Assembly (NCBI GenBank): GCA_027000105.1
Contig: JALTOP010000134.1
Span: 1-22,757, forward strand
Source of the DNA: Planctomycetaceae bacterium
GTDB lineage: Bacteria > Planctomycetota > Planctomycetia > Planctomycetales > Planctomycetaceae
Direction: 5' to 3'
Length of the DNA: 22,757 nt
Shown: positions 1 to 6,639 of the stretch, in pieces
How positions within the stretch are numbered: the stretch's first letter is position 1
Layout of the letters: every line of letters starts with the position of its first letter
Made by a program: the position numbers and the translations under genes
The notes under the pieces: model-generated
Told to the model about the DNA's origin: nothing
Databases searched by the model: none
Seen by the model: the letters and a program-made list of their open reading frames with translations, nothing else

Positions 1-232
1 AGCTGTTCATCATAGAAAACCAGCACGAATAAATCAAAATCAAAATGAAGCGATATCATTGGGCTGAAAAAACGCTTGCGCCTCAAACAGCAGAAGTCGG
101 CCCTCATACTGGGCGACAATACTGGACAACATGGTACACTTTAGATAGGGGCCCTCTGTTTCACCGCTCTCGTTATTTTCGTAATTCATACCTGGTTTTC
201 GATTGACTGTTTTTCAAGATCTGGTAGGATGT

Positions 233-256
233 ACGCCTATACGACAGGCGTTTTTT
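233..256 (+). terminator. Rho-independent terminator-like hairpin upstream of the DUF1559 gene
   Basis: A perfect 6-bp inverted repeat, ACGCCT at 233-238 and AGGCGT at 246-251, encloses a 7-nt loop and runs directly into a T tract that continues to 256. This is the form of an intrinsic terminator on the + strand. It lies about 80 nt before the ATG of the DUF1559 gene. It could end a transcript entering from the left or act as an attenuator in the leader of that gene. The rest of 1-337 holds no gene I can support. Confidence 0.6.
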
Positions 257-337
257 GTGTTCAGAAATTCCATTTCTTTTCGCCTGTTCTTTTCGGCGCG
301 CTCTGTGTCTTTGTTTCTTTTCTTGAAGGAGGTTCTT

Positions 338-1372
338 ATGTGTAGACGGCAAATGGTTCGTCGTGGCTTTACGCTGATTGAGTTGCTGGTAGTGATTGCG
401 ATAATCGCAATCTTGGTTGCGTTGCTTCTGCCCGCTGTGCAACAGGCCAGAGAGGCGGCTCGCCGCAGTTCCTGCAAAAACAACATGAAGCAACTCGGCT
501 TGGCTCTTCACAATTACCACGATGTACACAAGGTTTTCCCACCTGCTTTGATCGGGTCGGGGCGGTATAACAATTCCAGTTACTACTCGGGTAATACATT
601 GGTGAAAAATACAACTGGCTGGCAAATGATTCTGCCGTACCTTGAGCAGGCTCCGCTTTACGATCAGTTCAATTCCAATGAAGCAGCTGTCAACAACAGT
701 CCATACGGCTTGCCTCAGGCACCCGTCAACAGCAACAATGCCCGGTTGGTCGGAACGGTGATTCCAACCCTGGAATGTCCATCTCACGATGAATCCGGCC
801 CAGCCGGAGCCTATTCCAGTTCATGGTATGGCCGTACCCAATACACACGACGCACCAGTTACCTTTTCTGTACCGGGGTCTTCACAGATTACAACGCTCC
901 CTGGCATCTTTATAAGTCGGACTACCGACAGGGTGCTTTCGGTAACGATGGAGCTGCCAGAATTCGGGACCTGAGGGATGGAACAAGCAGCACGACCCTG
1001 ATTGGTGAGGCTTGGGGCGGTAGTGGCTACAAAGTCTCTCACGCATATGGGCCGTTTGGCCTTTCCGGTATCCACACCAGTGTGCACGGAAGAGTCGTTT
1101 CTGCTTATGCTTCCAGTACACAGGCCTGTACCAATCCATCACTTTCCATCTGTTACACAACAGGGAACTATCCTGCCAGGTTCGGTATCAACGCGGATTA
1201 CTATCAGAATGGCACCGACAAAACTTACGCTTGGGGCTTTGGTAGTGGCCATACGGGAGGTGCCCAGTTTGTCTTTGGGGATGGCAATGTCAAGTTCCTC
1301 AGCGAAAACATCGATTACAAGACATTCTGTCTGTTGAACTACATTCATGACGGGCAGGTCACCTCGTTCTGA
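338..1372 (+). CDS. DUF1559 domain protein with type IV pilin-like N-terminus
   Basis: A 344-residue member of the planctomycete DUF1559 family, exported pseudopilin-like proteins present in many paralogues per genome; their exact role is not established. The N-terminus has the prepilin peptidase/methylation motif RRGFTLIELLVV, with predicted cleavage after Gly10, Phe11 as mature residue 1 and Glu15 as the conserved fifth residue. A hydrophobic helix runs to about residue 32, followed by the family hallmark PAVQQAREAARRSSCKNNMK. The C-terminal family signature is visible as HTGGAQFVFGDGNVKF from about residue 305. The ORF is open upstream to 203, but the ATG at 338 has an ideal ribosome binding site (AAGGAGG at 326-332, 5-nt spacer) and gives the correct prepilin leader. 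The paired small lipoprotein gene follows after a strong terminator. Family assignment is secure, function inferred. Confidence 0.95.
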   Translation: MCRRQMVRRGFTLIELLVVIAIIAILVALLLPAVQQAREAARRSSCKNNMKQLGLALHNYHDVHKVFPPALIGSGRYNNSSYYSGNTLVKNTTGWQMILPYLEQAPLYDQFNSNEAAVNNSPYGLPQAPVNSNNARLVGTVIPTLECPSHDESGPAGAYSSSWYGRTQYTRRTSYLFCTGVFTDYNAPWHLYKSDYRQGAFGNDGAARIRDLRDGTSSTTLIGEAWGGSGYKVSHAYGPFGLSGIHTSVHGRVVSAYASSTQACTNPSLSICYTTGNYPARFGINADYYQNGTDKTYAWGFGSGHTGGAQFVFGDGNVKFLSENIDYKTFCLLNYIHDGQVTSF

Positions 1373-1404
1373 TCGCCTTTCTGTATAATGTTTCAAATCC
1401 AGCA

Positions 1405-1446
1405 CCACGCGCAATGACTTTTGTTTTTGCGCGTGGGTTTCTTTTC
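1405..1446 (+). terminator. Strong intrinsic terminator after the DUF1559 gene
   Basis: A perfect 10-bp inverted repeat, CCACGCGCAA at 1405-1414 and TTGCGCGTGG at 1427-1436, has a 12-nt loop and is followed by GTTTCTTTTC. It lies 32 nt after the DUF1559 stop codon and 34 nt before the next start codon, so it separates two genes that usually occur as a pair. Confidence 0.85.
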
Positions 1447-1480
1447 TATCCCTTTTGCATGAGAGTTGGGACCAAAGGTG

Positions 1481-1969
1481 ATGTTTTCATTTGAATTTCG
1501 GTTTATGCGCCCGATTATGGCAGCATGCGTTCTTGCCTCCTTCATCGCTTTGTCGGGATGCGGAGGTAGCGAAGATGAGGGACCTCCCAGGGCTTCGGTT
1601 TCCGGTCGTGTAACGATCAATGGAAAGCCTGTTGAAGGGGTGGAGGTCAATTTTGTCAATCCGGACTACCCCAATAACGGTTCCTTTGGTCTAACTGACG
1701 CTGAAGGGAATTATCGGTTGGCCAAAGGCGCAGTGGTGGGACTCAATAATGTCTTCTTTTCAAAAATTGTCGGAGACGAGAACCTTTTGAAAGAAGAGGG
1801 AATGGACGCGGCACAACTCGAAGCCATGAACACCGGTGGAGCCACCCCGGGCGGAAAGGCAAAGCAGGGACCGAAGCAGATTGTGCCGGAAGAATTCACA
1901 AGTGAGAAATCCAAGCTCACCTTCGAAGTGCCGGCAGGAGGAACAACAAAAGCAAACTTCGATATCTGA
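1481..1969 (+). CDS. Small carboxypeptidase-regulatory-like lipoprotein
   Basis: A 162-residue lipoprotein of the type commonly found beside DUF1559 genes in Planctomycetota. The signal peptide ends in lipobox LSGC with Cys27 as the lipidated residue, so the protein is probably membrane-anchored facing the periplasm. After a short acidic linker, about residues 37-85 (VSGRVTINGKPVEGVEVNF ... GLTDAEGNYRL) match the beta-sandwich fold of carboxypeptidase regulatory-like/transthyretin-like domains. The rest is a lysine- and glycine-rich insert and a final beta strand. A peptidase catalytic domain is absent, so a structural or binding role is more likely than catalysis. The start is uncertain: TTG at 1466 and ATG at 1505 are in frame, and none has a good Shine-Dalgarno; ATG at 1481 was chosen because AAAGG precedes it closely and the signal peptide is complete. 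Confidence 0.85.
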   Translation: MFSFEFRFMRPIMAACVLASFIALSGCGGSEDEGPPRASVSGRVTINGKPVEGVEVNFVNPDYPNNGSFGLTDAEGNYRLAKGAVVGLNNVFFSKIVGDENLLKEEGMDAAQLEAMNTGGATPGGKAKQGPKQIVPEEFTSEKSKLTFEVPAGGTTKANFDI

Positions 1970-2134
1970 GTAGATGACGCGAGGGGTATTCCGACTGGTT
2001 CGTTGAGCGTCGTCGACTCACGCACAGGAAATTCGCCGGGCCGATAGCGATTGCTGTACTCGGCGACTTCGAAGTTGGCTGACGGCATTATACTGGAAAA
2101 TGCACTGGCTCGTATGCTGAAGTGTTGTCCCGGC

Positions 2135-3037
2135 TTATTGTTTTGCGGGTTCTTCTGCGCTCGCCGGGACGACTTTACTTTTGCCGGCTGCATTATCCGC
2201 GTCTTTTTCCTGATCAGCCAATTGCCCCTCCGGTTGCAACAGAGGGGGGAGATCAGATTTTTTTTCCTGCTGCAGTTGTTTTGCGAGCGGAAACATGTAA
2301 GGAGCAGCATAATTGACAGGGGGTGGGGTCGGTTCGTTTTTCCTGCCTCTGCGACGGGACAACAACTTGCGAATTGGTCTTCGTATCTGCGATCCTGCGA
2401 ACATCGGACCGTCGTAAATGGTACCGGACTGGAACGGCCCGGCCCCCAAAAACCAGGATTCCTTGGAGCGACTGCGCTCTGTCTTGATTCCCGCCTGCCA
2501 CACCGGCTGTTTTGTTTCCCGGTGATAGGCAAAGACTCCAATTTTTGCAGCCCCGATTTCGTTGTTCTTCTTGGCAATCGAAATTTCGGGTATGGTCGGA
2601 ATCATCGGAGCAGATGGAACGAACGTGGAAGCGGTATTGAGCAGATTATTTGCGGGCACCCCGTAACTGATTTCATGCTGGTCAGTTCCCAGCGCCCCGA
2701 CACGTGCTTCGACAATGTAATCGGCGTCGTTCTTGTTTTCCTGCAAAAGACAATTGGCAGCAATAAGCTGTTGACGCAGGGAACTGATGATATAATCACC
2801 ATTGACAAAACCGACGCCTTTTATGTCCTTGATGTATTGGTGATCAAAATAGACTTTCTGTCCGGCCAGGGGAGAAAAGTTGATCTGTGAGATGACTCTA
2901 TCAACAGCATCCGAGGCCAGAAGCTGTTCTGTACCAAGTCGTCGCACGGTCTTCCCGCATCCAGCCAGGAGCAGACATAACGTGAGCAGCGCCAGGATGC
3001 TTTTTGTTCGACTTTGAGTCCGCGAATGAAACGCCAT
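2135..3037 (-). CDS. Planctomycete lipoprotein, DUF6655-like
   Basis: A 300-residue predicted lipoprotein. The signal peptide has hydrophobic stretch ILALLTLCLLLAGC and the lipobox places the lipidated Cys at residue 27. The following stretch, with RRLGTEQLLASDAVDRVISQ and AGQKVYFDHQYIKD, fits my recollection of the planctomycete family DUF6655; this is from memory and should be checked. The middle part (about 45-215) looks like a single mixed alpha/beta domain. From about residue 220 the chain becomes basic (RRPIRKLLSRRRGRK), then Pro-, Gln- and Lys-rich low complexity to the end, which may be a disordered tail. No enzymatic motif is visible. The start at 3037 lacks a clear Shine-Dalgarno. 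It is transcribed convergently with the lipoprotein gene ending at 1969 and lies 312 nt downstream of the minus-strand gene at 3350-3697. Confidence 0.8.
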   Translation of the reverse strand: MAFHSRTQSRTKSILALLTLCLLLAGCGKTVRRLGTEQLLASDAVDRVISQINFSPLAGQKVYFDHQYIKDIKGVGFVNGDYIISSLRQQLIAANCLLQENKNDADYIVEARVGALGTDQHEISYGVPANNLLNTASTFVPSAPMIPTIPEISIAKKNNEIGAAKIGVFAYHRETKQPVWQAGIKTERSRSKESWFLGAGPFQSGTIYDGPMFAGSQIRRPIRKLLSRRRGRKNEPTPPPVNYAAPYMFPLAKQLQQEKKSDLPPLLQPEGQLADQEKDADNAAGKSKVVPASAEEPAKQ

Positions 3038-3349
3038 AACGAAAGCCCCGGGGATACCCCGGAGTTAACGGGTAAATGGGAGACAGAAAAATTGGGAGAT
3101 CGCACTGAAAGAAAATATTTCCGGGATTATAACAACATGCCGGATATCACCAAGAGCAACCTTGCAGGTGGGACTTACAATCTCTCATCCCAAAGTTCTG
3201 AGTCGATATTGCGCTTTGCTTAGCGTTTTTTCAATGACGAAATGCCCAAGATATTGCGCGAATCAGTCGCCGCCTGCAGCACTTTGGGGAACAATCTCCA
3301 TTTACCGGCAGGAAAGGCGACAGCTTTGTAACAATTACAAAAAGACGCT
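3038..3349. other. Intergenic region with two short inverted repeats
   Basis: No convincing gene in 312 nt. Two short inverted repeats are visible: CCGGGG/CCCCGG at 3048-3062 with a 3-nt loop, immediately upstream of the minus-strand lipoprotein start, and TTTGTAA/TTACAAA at 3325-3341 with a 3-nt loop, just after the stop of the 115-aa membrane protein. Either could be an operator or weak transcript end. Neither has a terminator T tract. Confidence 0.4.
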
Positions 3350-3697
3350 TTATTTCCCCCGGATTTCACGAATTGTTTCGGCTGTTGGGGGTTTGCGGGG
3401 GCCGGTTTGCGGAATCGGCCTCAATCTTTTGACCTTGTAGACGATTTTTTTCTTTTTCTTTTCATAAGCCAGGGCCTGTAACTCGGCCAGGACTTCCAGA
3501 GTCGAGCGGCGTAGCAGGCCAAGCAGCAGCGCGATACCGAGAAAGACGCCAGCGATAATCATTATCGGATATCGCATGTCTTTACTGAAAGGGGTGGCAA
3601 TTGCCAGACAGGCAACAACGCCACCAAATAGAACTAGCGTGGTTGCAATCAGTGGTGTGCGAGAGCGTTCAACCCGAAATGCTCTTCGTTTCGACAT
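3350..3697 (-). CDS. Small two-helix membrane protein of unknown function
   Basis: A 115-residue hypothetical protein with a basic N-terminus (SKRRAFRVERSR), two predicted membrane helices at about residues 15-35 and 44-62, and a cytoplasm-like basic tail including a run of lysines at about 80-84 and a Pro-rich segment near 95-105. The positive residues flanking both helices suggest a hairpin with both ends in the cytoplasm. The start codon at 3697 is preceded on the coding strand by GGGAG with a 10-nt spacer, which supports translation. I do not recognise the family. The next gene on this strand, the lipoprotein at 2135-3037, is 312 nt downstream, so shared transcription is uncertain. Confidence 0.65.
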   Translation of the reverse strand: MSKRRAFRVERSRTPLIATTLVLFGGVVACLAIATPFSKDMRYPIMIIAGVFLGIALLLGLLRRSTLEVLAELQALAYEKKKKKIVYKVKRLRPIPQTGPRKPPTAETIREIRGK

Positions 3698-4116
3698 TCT
3701 TCACCGACTCCCAACGAAATACTCTGCAGGGGTGCTAAACATGCTCCCCGCCGGCATCTCCACCCTTTGTGCTTTCTCCGGAAGAAACGGAACAGATCGA
3801 ACAATATCCCGGTTTCGCAAGAGGTTCGAGAAGCCCCCAAATTTTCGACATGACCACCCGACAGATTCCGACAGAGCGAACACGTCTGGGTGTACGGGGA
3901 AATTGTAGCAAAACTCTCTGCACGCTGCACCATTTATTCAAGAAAACAGGGATATTGATCCCGCTGAAACTGTTTGCACGCCGCGTCTCTGCTAAAATCG
4001 CACGGAAAGACCGGTGCACCAGATTTCCTACGGTTGCCAATCGCGTCATCAAACCTTAGAAACATTGGATTGGACGCGGGAAACCGGGCTACCAACAACT
4101 TTGGAGAGATTTTCAA
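3698..4116. other. Intergenic region before thyX, no gene seen
   Basis: Open frames on both strands here give low-quality translations without ribosome binding sites and overlap each other, so I support no gene. The region must hold the thyX promoter and the promoter of the minus-strand gene starting at 3697, but I see no convincing -35/-10 pair. The only clear signal is the thyX ribosome binding site GGAGAG at 4103-4108. Confidence 0.4.
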
Positions 4117-5025
4117 ATGACGGATGGAAATTCAACAATAGAGCAACTTCGCTGGGAAAAATTTCCGGTGCTGGACGATGGCTTTGTCTGTCTGGTTGAT
4201 GTGATGGGCAATGATTCGAGTGTGGTTCAGGCGGCTCGCGTCAGTTATGGTGAGGGGACGAAAAAAGTTTCGGATGACCGAACGCTCATTCGCTATCTGC
4301 TTCGGAACAGACACACCACGCCGTTTGAAATGGCTGAGATTAAAATACTTGTCCGGGTTCCGATGGATTGCTGGCGGCAGTGGATTCGTCATCGCACCGC
4401 GAACGTGAATGAATACAGCACACGGTATTCTGTCGCGATCGATTCCGCTCAAACAACCCCCCCGGATCAATGGAGAACGCAGTCCGAATCGAATCGGCAA
4501 GGCTCGGCACGTCCTCTTCCTGAAGAACAGGGAAAGAAGCTGACGGAGTCGGAAAAAGCATTTCAGCTTTCGGCTCGTCAGCTTTATGAGGAACGGCTTG
4601 AAGCAGGCGTGGCCCGTGAACTGGCTCGCAAGGATCTACCACTTTGCACATACACCGAAGCATACTGGAAAATCGATCTGCACAATCTGCTCAATTTCCT
4701 TTCATTGAGAATGGATTCGCATGCTCAACTCGAGATACGACAATACGCCACGACCATTGGCGAGAAAATTGTCAAGCCGCTGTTTCCAATCGTCTGGGAA
4801 GCTTTTGTTGATTACCGTCGCGAATCAATGTTTTTCTCCCGACTCGACCTCAATGTGATACAACGCCTGAATAAACTGGCAGAAGACAAAAAACTCTCCC
4901 CGCCGTACAGCGAAGACCTGTTCATGGAAGTACAGGATGAGACATGGAAAGGCTTGAAACGTTGCCGGGAGAGGGATGAGTGCAAGTCGAAACTTCAACG
5001 TCTCGGTTTGCTCCGTGCGGAATAG
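4117..5025 (+). CDS. thyX: Flavin-dependent thymidylate synthase ThyX
   Basis: A 302-residue FAD-dependent thymidylate synthase, which makes dTMP from dUMP using methylenetetrahydrofolate and NAD(P)H in the cytoplasm. The ThyX signature RHRxxxxxEYSxR is intact at residues 91-103 (RHRTANVNEYSTR). Further family blocks are present: HTTPFE at 66-71, the ELARKDLP block at 168-175, and HNLLNFLSLRMDSHAQLEIR at 189-208 with residues that contact flavin and dUMP in characterised ThyX proteins. About 60 residues after the core form a helical C-terminal extension. The start has a good ribosome binding site, GGAGAG at 4103-4108, 8 nt before the ATG. It appears monocistronic; the next gene starts 145 nt later. 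No thyA is present in the window. Function is confident from motif conservation. Confidence 0.95.
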   Translation: MTDGNSTIEQLRWEKFPVLDDGFVCLVDVMGNDSSVVQAARVSYGEGTKKVSDDRTLIRYLLRNRHTTPFEMAEIKILVRVPMDCWRQWIRHRTANVNEYSTRYSVAIDSAQTTPPDQWRTQSESNRQGSARPLPEEQGKKLTESEKAFQLSARQLYEERLEAGVARELARKDLPLCTYTEAYWKIDLHNLLNFLSLRMDSHAQLEIRQYATTIGEKIVKPLFPIVWEAFVDYRRESMFFSRLDLNVIQRLNKLAEDKKLSPPYSEDLFMEVQDETWKGLKRCRERDECKSKLQRLGLLRAE

Positions 5026-5056
5026 AACAGAAGTCCCAGCATGATCGGTCTGTTCT
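5024..5056 (+). terminator. Inverted repeat at the thyX stop, possible transcript end
   Basis: AGAACAGA at 5024-5031 and TCTGTTCT at 5049-5056 form a perfect 8-bp stem with a 17-nt loop that begins inside the thyX stop codon. An alternative smaller hairpin, CGGTC/GACCG at 5046-5061, overlaps it. No T tract follows, so it may be a factor-dependent or processing signal rather than an intrinsic terminator. Confidence 0.35.
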
Positions 5057-5170
5057 GACCGTCGTAATCAAAGTGAGATTTCCCAAAGTTTTCGCATCGT
5101 TCGTAAACTTTAACCGTTAGTAGGACAGAACAGGCCTTTGCACTGAAACAGCAAGAAGGTGGAATCATCC

Positions 5171-6595
5171 ATGAAAAATATTGCTTTCGTTTTCACCCTT
5201 ACTCTCATTTTGGTTCTGGCTGTCGTTTTGGAGTCTTTTGAGCCTTTGGCGCAGGAAAAACTGACGCCAGCTTCTCCCGGGAAAGATCAGTCTGTTACCG
5301 TCACCGCATACGGCGCAAGCGGGGATGGAGAAACGGACGACACAGAAGCCATCCAAAAAGCGATCAACTCCCGGCATGGCGGTATCCGTTTCCCCAAAGG
5401 CAGATACCGTATTTCAAAAACAATTCTGATTGATCTCGAAAAAACAGGCTATACATCGCTGCATGGCGAGGGGGTCGCTCAAATCATCATGGCTGGATCC
5501 GGGCCTGCGTTTCGATTCGTAGGAACCCATCAGGGAACTGCAGCACCACACACCGTGAAAGAAAATGTCTGGAAAAACCAACGAACACCGATGGTTGACG
5601 GTCTCGAAATCATTGGTGCTCACCCCGAAGCGAGTGGCATCGAAGCAATCGGTACCATGCAACTCACTCTGACCCGGCTGGTTGTTCGTGACGCGCTACA
5701 TGGAGTGCGGTTGATCAAGCGGAATCGCAATGTGATTCTTTCCGAGTGCCATCTGTATCACAATCGGGGCATTGGACTGTTTCTGGATCATCTGAATCTG
5801 CATCAAATCAATGTTGCCAATTGTCACATCAGTTACAATGCGGGGGGTGGTATCGTTTCGCGGCACAGTGAAGTGCGCAATCTGCAAATCGGTACTTGCG
5901 ATATCGAGGGAAATATGGGAGGCCCCGATTCTTCTCCCACTGCGAATATCGATCTCGATGCACGGGAAACATCATTGGGTGAAGTAGCCATTGTCGGCTG
6001 TACGATTCAGCATTCGCACAATGCCCCCGAATCCGCAAACATTCGGATCAACTGCTTCTCCACGGTTCGCTCGGGTACCGATGAGCAAAGGCATGGCAAT
6101 ATTACGATTGCGGACAATGTCCTTTCCGATGTGCAAACCAATATCGAAATAAAATATGCCCGCGCGGTGACGATTACAGGAAACACGATCTGGAAGGGGT
6201 ATTCCCGAGACGTCACGATTGATCAGTGCAAAAACGTGGTCATGGCAAATAACGTTTTTGATCGCAATCCACGGTACCATTATGGAGACGGTTCCATTTC
6301 ACACCAGGGCGTCGCATTCACGAATTGTTCTGGCTGTACGATCTCGGCCAATCACATTGACGGAGTTGGCAAGATCCCTGCTTCAATGGCATTGCGGAAT
6401 TGCGATCGCATGAATATCACCAACTGTACGATACTCAATTACGGTCAATGCGGTTTACTTTTGGAAAATGTGACCAATTCGCGTGTTTCCGATTGCCTGG
6501 TCAACAACGGAAAAACGGCGGGAGGGATTGACATAAAAGTTGTCGGCGGAAGCGGCAACCAGATTATCGACAATCTCGCAAAGATAGCTGAATAA
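5171..6595 (+). CDS. Exported right-handed beta-helix (pectate lyase 3-like) protein
   Basis: A 474-residue secreted protein. A signal peptide of about 27 residues (IAFVFTLTLILVLAVVL core) is followed by YGASGDGETDDTEAIQKAIN at 47-66, the classic N-terminal signature of the Pectate_lyase_3/parallel beta-helix superfamily. The rest shows repeated short strands of the type NxITNCTI, NVVMANNVFD and NITIADNVLSD, as expected for stacked coils of a right-handed beta-helix. Such proteins include polysaccharide lyases, glycosidases and epimerases; the substrate cannot be deduced and no catalytic set is obvious. A GTG at 5159 is in frame, but ATG at 5171 was chosen because AGAAGGTGG (5153-5162) then serves as ribosome binding site and the signal peptide begins with MKN. 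Export suggests polysaccharide handling, consistent with the sulfatase elsewhere in the window, though the genes are not linked. Confidence 0.9.
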   Translation: MKNIAFVFTLTLILVLAVVLESFEPLAQEKLTPASPGKDQSVTVTAYGASGDGETDDTEAIQKAINSRHGGIRFPKGRYRISKTILIDLEKTGYTSLHGEGVAQIIMAGSGPAFRFVGTHQGTAAPHTVKENVWKNQRTPMVDGLEIIGAHPEASGIEAIGTMQLTLTRLVVRDALHGVRLIKRNRNVILSECHLYHNRGIGLFLDHLNLHQINVANCHISYNAGGGIVSRHSEVRNLQIGTCDIEGNMGGPDSSPTANIDLDARETSLGEVAIVGCTIQHSHNAPESANIRINCFSTVRSGTDEQRHGNITIADNVLSDVQTNIEIKYARAVTITGNTIWKGYSRDVTIDQCKNVVMANNVFDRNPRYHYGDGSISHQGVAFTNCSGCTISANHIDGVGKIPASMALRNCDRMNITNCTILNYGQCGLLLENVTNSRVSDCLVNNGKTAGGIDIKVVGGSGNQIIDNLAKIAE

Positions 6596-6604
6596 TTGAA
6601 GATG

Positions 6605-6630
6605 GCTGACTACCGATGGGGCGAGTCAGC
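6605..6630. terminator. Hairpin between convergent genes
   Basis: GCTGACT at 6605-6611 and AGTCAGC at 6624-6630 form a perfect 7-bp stem with a 12-nt loop; AGTCAGC is repeated at 6631-6637. It sits in the 44-nt gap between the stop codons of two convergent genes, a usual place for a bidirectional terminator, but there is no clear T tract on either strand. Confidence 0.4.
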
Positions 6631-6639
6631 AGTCAGCAT

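Noticed and set aside
40..189. A 49-codon minus-strand ORF starting at ATG 189
   Set aside because: Only a weak AGG precedes the start at close spacing, the frame is very short, there is no recognisable domain, and it sits at the window edge without supporting signals.
203..230. Promoter-like TTGACT-N16-TAGGAT ahead of the DUF1559 gene
   Set aside because: The predicted transcript would start inside the terminator hairpin at 233-256, so it is probably a chance match; a promoter further upstream or downstream is as likely.
203..337. N-terminal extension of the DUF1559 ORF back to a TTG at 203
   Set aside because: It crosses the terminator, lacks a ribosome binding site and would bury the prepilin leader 45 residues into the protein.
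173..787. Long minus-strand frame of 204 codons opposite the DUF1559 gene
   Set aside because: It is antisense to a gene of certain identity, has no ribosome binding site and an atypical basic composition.
2051..2890. 279-codon + strand frame opposite the minus-strand lipoprotein
   Set aside because: The minus-strand frame has a lipoprotein signal and plausible domain; the + frame is Cys/Phe-rich and shows no domain, so it is a shadow.
3735..4059. Overlapping frames of about 100 codons on both strands before thyX
   Set aside because: No ribosome binding sites, no protein-like composition and mutual overlap; treated as intergenic.
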